A stretch of DNA of 64,000 bases from Paenibacillus phocaeensis (GTDB taxonomy: Bacteria > Bacillota > Bacilli > Paenibacillales > Paenibacillaceae), in contig NZ_FCOQ01000034.1 of the NCBI RefSeq assembly GCF_900021165.1, positions 148,673-212,672 of the forward strand, written 5' to 3'. The notes below the pieces were generated by a model. It saw nothing but the letters and a program-made list of their open reading frames with translations, had not been told where the DNA came from and ran no database searches. Made by a program: the position numbers and the translations under genes. Positions 25,671 through 34,991 of this stretch are shown in pieces; positions within the stretch are counted from its first letter, which is position 1, and each line of letters starts with the position of its first letter.

Positions 25671-25694
25671 ATGCCGTTGCCCTCACCGTTGCCG

Positions 25695-26705
25695 TCACCC
25701 CTCCAAACAAAGCTTGATCAGATCGTCCACATGAGCGGTAGCCAAGCATTCCACCGTGTCGGCGGCACCGTAATAAATTTTCACTTCCCCGTCCTCCTCC
25801 AGCACCATGCCGCCGGGGAAAATAACGTCATTACGGAAGCCGCCGTCCGTTTCATAGGGTGCTTCCGGCGCAAGCAGCGGCGATGCGCTCATGCCGAGGA
25901 TCTTCCTCGGGTTGTCGAGATCCAGCAGCATAATACCGGCCGTATACCGCTTCTTCCAGGACGGCTCCCAGCCGTTCTTCCCTCTGGCCGGATCGATGTC
26001 CACCGCATGGAACGTGGTGAGCCAGCCTTTGCTCGTCTTCACGGGAGGTGCGGCCGGCCCGATCTTGTCATTGGCGAACGGCACCTGCTCCACCGCAAGC
26101 AGCAGATCAGAGCGGCCCCAATAGATTAGATCCGGCGACTCCGAGATCCAGGTGTCGAACCGGTCGACTCCGCCGCGGCTGTAGACGGTGAACGGCCGTT
26201 CCAGCCGGACGAAGTTGCCGCCGATGCGCTCCGGGAACAGTACCATATTTCGTAAGTCCGGCGTCGACAAGCTCAAGATTTCGAAGGACTCCAAATCGTC
26301 CGTGACCGCGATGCCTCCCCGGATCCCGTGGCGCGTATCTACGGCGAAGCACATGTAGCAGCGGCCGTCGATAACCGTCAGACGCGGATCGTAAGCGCGT
26401 ACGATCTCTTCGTCTTGCAGCTTGAAGATCGGCTTCGGCCCCGCCGTCCAGTGAATGCCGTCGTCGCTGAAGGCGATGCCGAGATCCGTCGTATGACTCG
26501 GCTCGATCGTCTGCTTCTCCAGCGAACCGTAGTCGTTGCGGAATACCATACAATACCGGCCGCCGAACTTGGCGACGCCCGCGTTGAAGACGAGCGCGGT
26601 AGGATACGGCACGCGAGCCGCGTCCAGTACGGGATTGGCCGGATGGCGGCGAATGATCGGGCTGGACGCCAGCGCTCCAATCATAGGCCTATTTGTGGTG
26701 TTCAT
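25695..26705 (-). CDS. GH130 glycoside phosphorylase
   Basis: A 336-residue five-bladed beta-propeller enzyme with GH130 features: the N-terminal HPANPVLDA, VFNAGVAKFGGRYCMVFRND, the catalytic-region AYDPRLTVIDGRCYMCFAVD, FPERIGGNFVRLERPF, and the C-terminal FPGGMVLEEDGEVKIYYGAADT. Enzymes of the family split beta-mannosides (for example Man-beta-1,4-GlcNAc, -Glc or mannobiose) with phosphate to give mannose-1-phosphate. It is cytoplasmic, has no signal peptide, and is the last gene of a transporter operon, which suggests intracellular phosphorolysis of an imported beta-mannoside. Exact substrate not determinable. Confidence 0.88.
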   Translation of the reverse strand: MNTTNRPMIGALASSPIIRRHPANPVLDAARVPYPTALVFNAGVAKFGGRYCMVFRNDYGSLEKQTIEPSHTTDLGIAFSDDGIHWTAGPKPIFKLQDEEIVRAYDPRLTVIDGRCYMCFAVDTRHGIRGGIAVTDDLESFEILSLSTPDLRNMVLFPERIGGNFVRLERPFTVYSRGGVDRFDTWISESPDLIYWGRSDLLLAVEQVPFANDKIGPAAPPVKTSKGWLTTFHAVDIDPARGKNGWEPSWKKRYTAGIMLLDLDNPRKILGMSASPLLAPEAPYETDGGFRNDVIFPGGMVLEEDGEVKIYYGAADTVECLATAHVDDLIKLCLEG

Positions 26706-26848
26706 CGATTAGCATCCTCCTAAAAGTGTTGTGCGCGTTGCTCCAGGCAGCAGCTTCGAGCCAAACTCGCCTCGGAAGCATAGGCTTAGTAGTCTTGGTG
26801 CGTCATCGTCATGATGCGAGGGTACGGTCATTACATTGCGATTCCCCT

Positions 26849-27811
26849 CTAAACCAGGCGTCCGTATCCTGCGAACGGATCGTCAATCGTGATGCGGCCT
26901 GCCTGACAATCGCCGATACCGCTGTAGAGATCGGCCTTGCCGTCCGGGCGCATCACAATGCCCGAAGAGAAGACGCAGTCGATCAATTGCGGCGCTTTGG
27001 CAGGTCCCGGCGGATAGCAGGAGCGGCTTCCGATCAGATGAAGGTTAGTGGATTCTCGGGTTGTCGGATCGAAGACGAAGGCCATGTTCAGATACACCTT
27101 CACTTCCCCTCCGCGCTCATCCCGATCCGGGTAGCAAATGTGGCCGATGATGCCGATTTTACCGCTGTCGAGCAGATAGGCCTGGTTCACGCCCCCCCAC
27201 TCGCCTTCCCCGAAGATGCCGTGAATGTACGGGGCGTTCCCGATAACCTCCGCCGTCAACTCTTCCAGCTGGTCAATGATCGTAAAGCCGATCATGGATT
27301 CGCTCCCGAATTTGCCCCTCATCTCGGCGTTGCGCGGACGCGAGAAGACGCCAATCCTGCCGTCCGCCAACGGAACAAGGCGAATATCCTTCATTTTGTC
27401 GGGGCCGGTAGTGAAGTAGTACAAATCATGAAGATCGGTGCCCCGGAAGAAATAGCCGAAAAACGTGCTGTATTTTCCGCTCTGATATTGCACATGAGTT
27501 CCGCCCATGACAAGCTCGTCACCGATTTCGCTGATGTAAGGGTCTTCCAGCGTATAGATCATGCTGTCTTTCACCAACGTCCATTCGTCCTGTCCCGTTT
27601 CCTCGAACAGGCGAACCCAAGAGCGGGCCCATTCCTCGCGGCGCTCTACGCGCCCGAACAAATACCGCTTCCCGTCCCGTTTGAAAGGAATCGAAATATT
27701 GTAGACATCAAAACCGTTCACGCCGTGAAATTTCAGAGTTGCGCTTTCATAGATCGTTTTTGCCGCTTCAAATTCCATTCTTCGCTGTTTCAGGGTCAAG
27801 GTTCTCCACAC
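26849..27811 (-). CDS. DUF1861 family protein (GH130-like propeller)
   Basis: About 320 residues. The motifs FHGVNGFDVYNISIPF, YLFGRVERREEWARS, YTLEDPYIS, YQSGKYSTFFGYFFRG and IGIIGHICYPDRD match DUF1861, a family commonly placed with mannoside phosphorylases and ABC transporters. The predicted GTG start has a site directly abutting it, so TTG 27796 or ATG 27778 (MEFEAAK) may be the true start. It lies between the binding protein and GH130 and probably acts in the same beta-mannoside pathway; its reaction is not known to me. Confidence 0.8.
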   Translation of the reverse strand: MWRTLTLKQRRMEFEAAKTIYESATLKFHGVNGFDVYNISIPFKRDGKRYLFGRVERREEWARSWVRLFEETGQDEWTLVKDSMIYTLEDPYISEIGDELVMGGTHVQYQSGKYSTFFGYFFRGTDLHDLYYFTTGPDKMKDIRLVPLADGRIGVFSRPRNAEMRGKFGSESMIGFTIIDQLEELTAEVIGNAPYIHGIFGEGEWGGVNQAYLLDSGKIGIIGHICYPDRDERGGEVKVYLNMAFVFDPTTRESTNLHLIGSRSCYPPGPAKAPQLIDCVFSSGIVMRPDGKADLYSGIGDCQAGRITIDDPFAGYGRLV

Positions 27812-27833
27812 CTTCCTTTGGGTTTCGATTCGC

Positions 27834-29396
27834 TTATTTCAGAGACGCCTGATATTCCTGGAATTGCTTCTTGTATTCCGCGACGACTTGATCCAAACCG
27901 GCTTTTTTCATTTTTTCGAGCGCGGCCGGGAAGGCTTTATCGTATTCCTGAACCCCCATATAGATCGGAGTGATACTGGCCGAAGCTTCCGATAAAATAT
28001 TGGTGTATTCGGTTCTTACATTTGTCGGGTCAAAAGTAAAGTTCGCCGCGACACTGTTGATCGCATCCGGATTCGGCTCAAACAGGACCTGGTTGTTCTC
28101 GGGAATGCTGCTCTCCAAGTCAAAGCGCATGAAGTTGACGTTGCCGTTTTGCGAATCGGATCCTCTATACCCCGGATTGTTATTGTTATTCGGATCTTTG
28201 ATCGGCTTAAAGCCCTTCTCGCCGTCCTTGGTGTAGTGCTTGCCCTCGATGCCGTATTGGACCAGATCATAGTTCTCCTGGCTTGCCAGCATCCAATCCA
28301 TGAATTTGACGGCCGCTTCCGGATGCTTGCTGTTCACCGGAACGGCATTTCCGTTCTTGAAGGCAAGCGGACGCAGGTATTCTTTCTCCGGGTTAAACCA
28401 AACGACGCCGATATCTTCCACGGTAGCTTCCGGATTGTACTTCTTGAGTCCGTTAAGGCTTCCGCCGGTCCCGAGACGCACAAACCATTCCCCGCTGTCC
28501 AGTTGCGCATCCACCTGCTCCTGCTTCATGATCAGGATATCGGGATTGGTAATTCCCTTCGTGTACAGTTCGCGCATGAACGCCGCGTCTTTCTTGAACT
28601 CTTCGGTTTCAATCCAGGACTTGATCTCGCCGTTTTGATTCACATAGAAGAATTTGTCCTTCACGGTGAACGGGAAAGTGTCATATGACCGATGCAGGAT
28701 AGAGGTATGCAGGGAAATCGGGTCGAAGTCCGCCCGGGTGCCCAGATAAGGCTTGTTGCTTCCCTTCCAATTCTTCATGACCACCTCCCAAGCGCTGATC
28801 AATTCTGCCGGTGTGGTCGGTTCTACGAGTTGATTCTCTCTGAGAATGTCGCGGCGAATATTGAACTCGCCTTCACTCGCCATTTCAACCCAATACGTTG
28901 GAACGACATAATAGCTGCCGTCGATTTTTGCGCCGTCGAAAATATCTTCCGGAATATACCTCTTCAAGTTGGGTCCATACTTATCGATCGCCTCCGTGAT
29001 ATCCGCCAACGCGCCGCGGCTGTAATAACTCGAGAACGGCGTGCGGTCCTGCATGACGTGAAACAGGTCGAAATCCTCGCCTGTAGACAGCATCAGGTTC
29101 AACTTCTGATCCCACGCATCCCATGGAATATAGACCTTTTCCACTTCTACGCCTACTCCGTCCGCAGCCAACTTCTCATTGACTTTCTGGAACACTTCCT
29201 TGTAGTCCTTCGGCTCCGTACCGGGAACCAAATATTTGATTTTGACCGTTTCGCCAGACTTGCCGCCATTCTCTGACTTCGACCCTGAAGACGAGCCTTC
29301 CTTCTCGGCCGATCCGGAACCCCCGCCGCAGCCCGCCAATACTGAAAGGGCAAGCACCGCGGCGAATACAAATGCGAAATACTTTCTCATCATCAT
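27834..29396 (-). CDS. Sugar ABC transporter substrate-binding lipoprotein
   Basis: A 520-residue type II signal peptide protein (lipobox LAGC at about residues 20-23 followed by GGGSGS). It has SBP_bac_1 features (INEKLAADGVGVEVEKVYIPWDAW, NLMLSTGEDFDLFHV, VPTYWVEMASEGEF, AVPVNSKHPEAAVKFMDWML). Of the LipO/YtcQ type that works with LplB/YtcP permeases. It captures an oligosaccharide outside the membrane and passes it to the permeases 29468-31394. No ATPase gene is nearby, so a shared MsmX/UgpC-type ATPase is expected. Confidence 0.9.
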   Translation of the reverse strand: MMMRKYFAFVFAAVLALSVLAGCGGGSGSAEKEGSSSGSKSENGGKSGETVKIKYLVPGTEPKDYKEVFQKVNEKLAADGVGVEVEKVYIPWDAWDQKLNLMLSTGEDFDLFHVMQDRTPFSSYYSRGALADITEAIDKYGPNLKRYIPEDIFDGAKIDGSYYVVPTYWVEMASEGEFNIRRDILRENQLVEPTTPAELISAWEVVMKNWKGSNKPYLGTRADFDPISLHTSILHRSYDTFPFTVKDKFFYVNQNGEIKSWIETEEFKKDAAFMRELYTKGITNPDILIMKQEQVDAQLDSGEWFVRLGTGGSLNGLKKYNPEATVEDIGVVWFNPEKEYLRPLAFKNGNAVPVNSKHPEAAVKFMDWMLASQENYDLVQYGIEGKHYTKDGEKGFKPIKDPNNNNNPGYRGSDSQNGNVNFMRFDLESSIPENNQVLFEPNPDAINSVAANFTFDPTNVRTEYTNILSEASASITPIYMGVQEYDKAFPAALEKMKKAGLDQVVAEYKKQFQEYQASLK

Positions 29397-29467
29397 TTTG
29401 ACCTCCTTAAGTTAGAATGTGACCTCCTACAATGCTGCTGTATCTATGTTAACCCCGCAGGGGAGGA

Positions 29468-30340
29468 TCAGCCTTTGACTGAACCGATAACCAGGCCTTT
29501 CACGAAGTATTTCTGCAAATACGGATAGAGGAATACAATCGGCCCGATCGTCACGATCGCCGTTGCCATCTTAACCGACTCCGAAGGAAGCGTCATTTCG
29601 CTTGTTCCGGCCAGCATTGTCATCTCGTTCAGCATGCTGATCTCCGACTGCAGTTGCAGGAGCATAAATTGCAGCGGGTACAATTCCTTGTTATCGATCA
29701 ACATGATCGCATTCCACCAGTTGTTCCAGTAGTCCAGTCCGTAGAAGAGCGCGATCGTCGCCAGGACCGGCTTGCATAACGGAAGATAGATCCGGTAAGC
29801 GATCGTAATATCGTTGGCCCCGTCCAGGGTCGCCGACTCTCGCAGCGAATCCGGAACCCCATTCATGAAATTGCGCACCAGGAAGAGGTTGAACGGGCTG
29901 AACAGCAGTGACGGAATGATCAGAGCGAGGATGTTGTTGGTCAATCCTAGCGACCGATTCATCAGATACCAGGGCACAATCCCGGCGGAGAAAATCATGG
30001 TGATAAAGAAATAGAGCGCCAGCCAGTTGCGGTATTTCACATTTTTGTTCGCCAGCGTGTAGCCGGCCATGGCAGTAATCAGAATCGCCAGCGCCGTGCC
30101 GACGATCGTGACGAAGATGGAAATGCCGTAGCTCCGTATCACCTGAGAGCCGCCCGTAAAGATCAGCTTATAGGCATACAGGGAGAACTTCTCCGGAAAA
30201 AGGCTGTAGCCATTCTTCAAGAGGGCATCTTCATCCGTGATCGAGATCATCAGCACCAGCAGCATCGGCAGCAAGCACAGCGCCGAATAAATCGCAATCA
30301 AAGCATACATTATCGCCTTGCTGATCGAAAACGCCTTCAT
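29468..30340 (-). CDS. Sugar ABC permease, YtcP/LplC type
   Basis: A 290-residue membrane protein with about six helices (YALIAIYSALCLLPMLLVLM near the start) and the EAA loop RESATLDGANDITIAYRIYLPLCKP. The C-terminal FVKGLVIGSVKG is typical of MalG-like carbohydrate permeases. It pairs with the permease at 30393-31394, separated by 52 bp, and is followed by the binding lipoprotein. Confidence 0.92.
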   Translation of the reverse strand: MKAFSISKAIMYALIAIYSALCLLPMLLVLMISITDEDALLKNGYSLFPEKFSLYAYKLIFTGGSQVIRSYGISIFVTIVGTALAILITAMAGYTLANKNVKYRNWLALYFFITMIFSAGIVPWYLMNRSLGLTNNILALIIPSLLFSPFNLFLVRNFMNGVPDSLRESATLDGANDITIAYRIYLPLCKPVLATIALFYGLDYWNNWWNAIMLIDNKELYPLQFMLLQLQSEISMLNEMTMLAGTSEMTLPSESVKMATAIVTIGPIVFLYPYLQKYFVKGLVIGSVKG

Positions 30341-30392
30341 TTCTATTCCTCCTAAAGGTTTCCTGCGGTAAGCGGCAGCCTGAACCGAATGG

Positions 30393-31394
30393 TTAATACA
30401 ACGCGCCGTCTTTGAAAAATTTCCGGGTAATGGTATTTGTGCCGAAGACGAGGATAAACCCGACGATGGACTGGAACAGGCCGACGGCCATCGCTTCCGA
30501 AGGGTTGCCGATCTGGCGCAAAGAGCGGAAGACGTACGTATCGATGATATCCGTAGTCGAATACAAAGTGCCGTTGTCGCCGATCAAGGCGTAGATCATC
30601 CCGAAGTCGCCGTACATGATTTTACCGACCGAGAGCAGCGTCAGGATGACCACCGTAGGCATCATCAGCGGAATCGTAATGCGCATGCACATCTGCCACC
30701 GATTGGCCCCGTCAATCCCGGCCGCTTCATATAACGTCTCATCAATCCCGGTAATCGTAGCCAAATAAATAACGGCGCTCATCCCGGCTCCCTTCCATAC
30801 ATGCATCACGGTAAGAATCGCCGGCCATGTCTGCGGTTCGGTATACCAGTTGACCGAAGCAACGCCGAACTGGTTCAGCATTTGATTCACAATCCCCATA
30901 TCCATTGAAAAAAACGCGTACAGCACATAACTAATCACGATCCAGGATATGAAGTTCGGAAACAGCATCATCGATTGGCTGATCTTGACGAACAGCTTCT
31001 TGCGCAGCTCGTTCAGGATCAGGGAAATCGCCAGCGCGGTCAGCGTGCCGAAAACGATAAAGAGCAAATTCAGAAAGATCGTGTTAAAGGTGACCGTAAA
31101 CGCCTTGTTCGACCGAAAGAAGAATTCAAAGTTCTCTAATCCAACCCATTCGCTACGGAAGATCCCCTTCGTATAATTGAACCGCTGGAAAGCAATGAGC
31201 ATATACGGATACGTCAAATACCCGAAAATAAACACGTATGCCATTGCAGGCAGAACCAGCAAATAGGATGTACCGTTTCTGCGAATGTCGGACAGTATGC
31301 CAAACCCCCGTCGCCGTTTCTTTTCCAATTTTCGTTCCTCCCATTTGGTATGCTTCTGCTCGATATCTCCTCCGCCGCTTCCGCCGCTGTTCAC
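30393..31394 (-). CDS. Sugar ABC permease, LplB type
   Basis: A 333-residue protein with a hydrophilic charged N-terminus (EERKLEKKRRR), six transmembrane segments and the EAA motif YEAAGIDGANRWQMCMRITIP. The FVGLENFEFFF-like segment after the first helix is typical of LplB. First gene of the minus-strand GH130 operon and divergent from the AraC regulator at 31596. Confidence 0.92.
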   Translation of the reverse strand: MNSGGSGGGDIEQKHTKWEERKLEKKRRRGFGILSDIRRNGTSYLLVLPAMAYVFIFGYLTYPYMLIAFQRFNYTKGIFRSEWVGLENFEFFFRSNKAFTVTFNTIFLNLLFIVFGTLTALAISLILNELRKKLFVKISQSMMLFPNFISWIVISYVLYAFFSMDMGIVNQMLNQFGVASVNWYTEPQTWPAILTVMHVWKGAGMSAVIYLATITGIDETLYEAAGIDGANRWQMCMRITIPLMMPTVVILTLLSVGKIMYGDFGMIYALIGDNGTLYSTTDIIDTYVFRSLRQIGNPSEAMAVGLFQSIVGFILVFGTNTITRKFFKDGALY

Positions 31395-31595
31395 CGGCAG
31401 CCGAAGCTATGTTTCCAGATTAGTCGGAGCTCCGGGCGGCGTCTATTTTAAAATCCGGAGAACCCTTCCACAATGCAGCACAGGGCTTCCAAATAAACGA
31501 ACTCGCTTTCATTTTTACGCGAAGGAGTACCTTTTCACCCGAATATGCTCTATAGTGAAGAGGTTACATTCGCAGCAAATGGGAGGAATTCTTCA

Positions 31596-33920
31596 ATGCG
31601 GACCACCATGAATCGGCTTGCACGATACAAGGCATTTCAGAAACTTACCGTCTCATATTTCCTGCTCTTACTTCTAACCGTGAGCCTGCTGTCCGGCGTC
31701 CTCTTCTATCTCTTCTCCAGAAGCGCCGTCAAGGAGATCGACCGCAATTCCAAAGCCATGTTGTCCCAAGTCACTTACGCTTCGGACGTGGTCTATAACC
31801 AGGTCATGACCATCGGCAACGCGCTGCTCATCCAGCCGGAAATCAGTTCCTTTCTGAACGGTACGACGGAGGATAAGACCAATAATTATCTGATCTTTCG
31901 ACAGATGTCCCAGATCGCAAGTGTGTATCCTTATATATACAGCGTTGGAATCTACCGGCCTTCTACGGGGACAACCGTCGATACGGCCAACCTTCCGTTC
32001 GACCCGTCGCTCAACGCGCTCGGCTCCGAGCGGTACATGGAGTTTTATCCGCGCAGTCTGACCGTTGCCGGCCGCAACAACGAAGCGCCGCTGCAGCTCC
32101 TAACCTTTCTGCTGTACCCGGGCTTCTCCTTTCGGACTTCCGACAACCCGCTCATCTATATCAATGTAGAAGAGCAGTCGATTCTGACGACGATCCGCAA
32201 GATCAGCAAAGCGGATGCCGCCAATAACGTTTTTGTTATCAACAATGAGGGCAAGGTGCTCTCCCACACCGATTCCAGCTTGTTCCTGGAAGATTTGTCC
32301 GGGGAGCGGTATGTGCAGCAAATTTTGAATCAGGACAAGCAGGAGAGCAGCTTCACCGCAACGATTCAGAATAAAAAGCACCTGGTCACTTATGTGAAAT
32401 CGGAGGCCATGGACTGGTATTTTGTAAGCGTTTCCCCTTATTCCGGGCTGATCTCCAACATCGATCGGCTTCGCAACATTACGCTGCTTGTGACGGCCGG
32501 GATCGTGCTGGCAGGACTGCTGGTCTCGATATTCTTGACCCGGAGCATTTACAGGCCGCTATCGACGTTGTTTGAGAAGATCATGCCGGACACGGGTTCT
32601 CCATCCTCCGGTTCGCTGTTCATCGATGAATATAAAATGATGGCCGAAGTCTTCCATTCGTTGGAGGAAAGGGAGAAAACCATGCAATTCGTGCTCAATC
32701 GCTCTTCCCGAACGATCCGCGAGCATTATCTGCATTCCTTGCTCCGCGGCCATCCGCTGGAATATTCGGTTCCAAGCGAATTGATTCGGGATATCGATGA
32801 GAACGTGGCCGGACCCTACTTTTGCGTGCTGGTCTTCAAGGTCAACGAGCTGGAGCCGGCGAGAGAGGGAATGGAGGCGGCACAGCAACCGCTGCTGCGC
32901 TTCGCTCTGGGGAATATTGCGAAAGAGATGCTGGAGCCTATCGGGGCATGCGATTACCTGATTACGGAGGAGAACGAGGGCGTCGTGATTCTGCAATGCG
33001 AGATAAACCAAACGCCGGAGGAGCTCAAACCCGCCTTGCGCAACATTCAGAGCTTCCTGAACCGTTACTTCAAGGTGACGGTATCCATCGGCGTAGGGGA
33101 TATCAGCTATGGCAGGAAGCATATCCCTGCGTCCTATACTTCGGCGCAGCAATATGTTAAATATCGGCTGATCTACGGGAAGGAATCGATTCTGGATGCC
33201 GTAGTGACGCGGCCCCACATGATGACGGGCTTGAGCTATCCGAGCGCCTACGAGAAGAAGCTGATCGATGCGGTGCAGTCCGGCAAGCCGGAGCCGATCC
33301 GGGAGGCCATCGGTCAATTCGTCGAACAAATCTCAAACGGCTCCATCAACCAGGTGATCACCTACAGCATCCAGCTCATGTTGTCTTTGCTTAAACACTT
33401 TGAGTATTTGCAGCATGTGCCGGATTCCAATTTCAACGAATATCTGGGCGCGGTGACCGATATTGAATCCGCTGAACACCTAACAGAAATCCAGGACATT
33501 TTCCATCGATATTGTTTCAATATCTGCGCTTTAATCGAAGAGAAGAATCTCTGGATGAACGCCCAGAAGCACAATGTAATCATTGAGAAGGTGCAGAATT
33601 ACATTCAGGAGCATTATGCCGAGCCGAACTTATCTCTGGAGATGGTGTCCAACATCGCCGGCCTGTCGCCGAGCTATCTGGGAAAACTGTTCAAAAGTGC
33701 AACCCGGCAATCGTTCAGCGAATACCTGAATCACACCCGGTTGGAGAAAGCCAAGGATTTGCTGGCCTCCACTCATGAGACGGCAGCCAAAATCAGTGAG
33801 TCGGTAGGCATGTACAATATCACTTACTTCTCCACACTGTTCAAGAAAAAATATGGCTTGACTCCTTCCGCCTTCCGCGAGCAGGAGGCGATCAAAAGCC
33901 GGGAGAACGCTGGGGAGTAG
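31596..33920 (+). CDS. Membrane-anchored AraC-family regulator of the GH130 operon
   Basis: 774 residues from ATG 31596, chosen for GGGAGG eight bases upstream. A transmembrane helix follows the N-terminus (SYFLLLLLTVSLLSGVLFYL), then an extracytoplasmic sensor of about 240 residues, a second helix (ITLLVTAGIVLAGLLVSIF), and a HAMP-like cytoplasmic part. The C-terminal double HTH_18 reads NYIQEHYAEPNLSLEMVSN, AGLSPSYLGKLFK and SESVGMYNITYFSTLFKKKYG. Such one-component sensors control divergent LplABC-type operons, here starting at 31394. Ligand unknown. Confidence 0.88.
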   Translation: MRTTMNRLARYKAFQKLTVSYFLLLLLTVSLLSGVLFYLFSRSAVKEIDRNSKAMLSQVTYASDVVYNQVMTIGNALLIQPEISSFLNGTTEDKTNNYLIFRQMSQIASVYPYIYSVGIYRPSTGTTVDTANLPFDPSLNALGSERYMEFYPRSLTVAGRNNEAPLQLLTFLLYPGFSFRTSDNPLIYINVEEQSILTTIRKISKADAANNVFVINNEGKVLSHTDSSLFLEDLSGERYVQQILNQDKQESSFTATIQNKKHLVTYVKSEAMDWYFVSVSPYSGLISNIDRLRNITLLVTAGIVLAGLLVSIFLTRSIYRPLSTLFEKIMPDTGSPSSGSLFIDEYKMMAEVFHSLEEREKTMQFVLNRSSRTIREHYLHSLLRGHPLEYSVPSELIRDIDENVAGPYFCVLVFKVNELEPAREGMEAAQQPLLRFALGNIAKEMLEPIGACDYLITEENEGVVILQCEINQTPEELKPALRNIQSFLNRYFKVTVSIGVGDISYGRKHIPASYTSAQQYVKYRLIYGKESILDAVVTRPHMMTGLSYPSAYEKKLIDAVQSGKPEPIREAIGQFVEQISNGSINQVITYSIQLMLSLLKHFEYLQHVPDSNFNEYLGAVTDIESAEHLTEIQDIFHRYCFNICALIEEKNLWMNAQKHNVIIEKVQNYIQEHYAEPNLSLEMVSNIAGLSPSYLGKLFKSATRQSFSEYLNHTRLEKAKDLLASTHETAAKISESVGMYNITYFSTLFKKKYGLTPSAFREQEAIKSRENAGE

Positions 33921-33937
33921 ATAGAAACTCCCCGCTG

Positions 33938-34363
33938 CTATCCCTCCTCCAGAAACCGCTCCTTCAGCTCCCGGGTCGGAACCAGGCAGGTCTCGTCCTT
34001 GCCGAACCACCGGTAACGATGCTTGGCGACGTATCGATACACCGCGTCCCGGAGTCCCCGCGGTACGAGGATGAAGGCATACAGCAGCGGCCAGGGATAA
34101 CGCAGTCCTCTCGCAATACGTAAAGCCGCCGCCGATCGGGTATAATAATGGCCCTGTTCGATCAAAACGACGCTGTCCAGCGACTCCTCCTGAGACCCGG
34201 CAGTTTGCAGCAGACGGCTGCCGGCCTGCGACTGCAGGGAGGCAAAGCGGAACCGCCCGACCGGGTCCCGCTTAATGATAAATTTGACCGCCCCTTGGCA
34301 TAAATGGCAGACGCCGTCGAACAAGATGACGTGTTCATTCCTTGGATCCGGTTTGCCTGGCAT
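33938..34363 (-). CDS. DCC-family thiol-disulfide oxidoreductase (DUF393)
   Basis: A 141-residue protein with the DUF393 signature FDGVCHLCQGAVKFI near the N-terminus (DxxCxxC), FASLQSQAGSRLL, SVVLIEQGHYYTRSAAALRIA and PRGLRDAVYRYVAKHRYRWFGK. A YuxK-type predicted oxidoreductase; no experimental role is known to me. It lies tail-to-tail with the AraC regulator, only 17 bp apart, and is independent of the sugar operon. Confidence 0.88.
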   Translation of the reverse strand: MPGKPDPRNEHVILFDGVCHLCQGAVKFIIKRDPVGRFRFASLQSQAGSRLLQTAGSQEESLDSVVLIEQGHYYTRSAAALRIARGLRYPWPLLYAFILVPRGLRDAVYRYVAKHRYRWFGKDETCLVPTRELKERFLEEG

Positions 34364-34435
34364 GTTTCAGCCCCTCCCCCCGTGGGTTGGACACCATTTC
34401 TTCATCTATAAGAAAGACCTTATACGAATCTTAAG

Positions 34436-34464
34436 AAAAAAGCACGGGAGGAGATCCCGTGCTT
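34436..34464 (-). terminator. Terminator of the 34490 gene
   Basis: Read on the minus strand: AGCACGGGATC loop with CCCGTGCT, followed by TTTTTTC. Confidence 0.8.
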
Positions 34465-34489
34465 GCTGTCGCCAGCTGGCGAATGCGTA

Positions 34490-34768
34490 TTACTCGGAAG
34501 CGAGCTTGTCGAGCCATTGCCCTTCTACCATCTGACGGTTGATTTCACCCGAAAATTTCTCCATGCATTGGCAAATGAAGTCTTTCCGGCAGACCGGACA
34601 AGGTGTCTTTTGCAGCCTGCTGACGTTGGTTAACCGCCATTCGGGATTACGGTGGTAAAACACGCGGCACGCCGTACCATCGGCCATGTTAACGATAAAC
34701 TCATACAATCCGTCATTTTTGTTGCTGCCGGCCTTGGTTACATTTACAACATTCGGTCTGTAGGACAT
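34490..34768 (-). CDS. Small zinc-finger-like hypothetical protein
   Basis: 92 residues from ATG 34768 (MSYRPNVVNVTK), chosen for the GGTGAT site; a longer frame starts at 34795. It has four closely spaced cysteines (CPVCRKDFICQC), suggesting a metal site, preceded by a beta-rich region (YEFIVNMADGTACRVFYH). I cannot assign a family. It is a single gene with its own terminator. Confidence 0.65.
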   Translation of the reverse strand: MSYRPNVVNVTKAGSNKNDGLYEFIVNMADGTACRVFYHRNPEWRLTNVSRLQKTPCPVCRKDFICQCMEKFSGEINRQMVEGQWLDKLASE

Positions 34769-34991
34769 GTTATCACCCGTATTATCAAATTTCATTCCAG
34801 AGCGCAGCTCTTTTAGTACTTAGACATATTAATTAATTTTGATCGGCATGTCAACTTGAAAACCCGCCCAACTGGCCTGATCTGGCGCACTTTGTGCAAG
34901 ATGTCTGTTAGAATGTGCATCTTTTCACCGCCCCATACCCCAAACATCGGCAAATATCCGATAGCGGATGCCTACACCCGATGAGCCGTCC

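Larger units (their letters stand above)
25079..25694. other. Intergenic region: terminator plus dispersed repeats
   Basis: This holds the leader of the SLH gene (right to left) and the end of the GH130 transcript. A Rho-independent hairpin is centred at 25305-25333. The repeat GAAAAATCGAATAGAAT occurs at 25498, 25601 (one mismatch) and 25653, with TATATATGAAATTTCAT at about 25543. The same pair recurs near 60.9 kb. I find no credible gene; the short reading frames here show no family features. Confidence 0.7.

Noticed and set aside
26693..27973. 426-codon plus-strand frame
   Set aside because: Antisense to the DUF1861 gene and the end of the binding protein; no family features.
34796..34991. 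Possible gene between the small Cys protein and GH30
   Set aside because: Only short, A/T-mixed non-coding sequence; no frame with a ribosome site.
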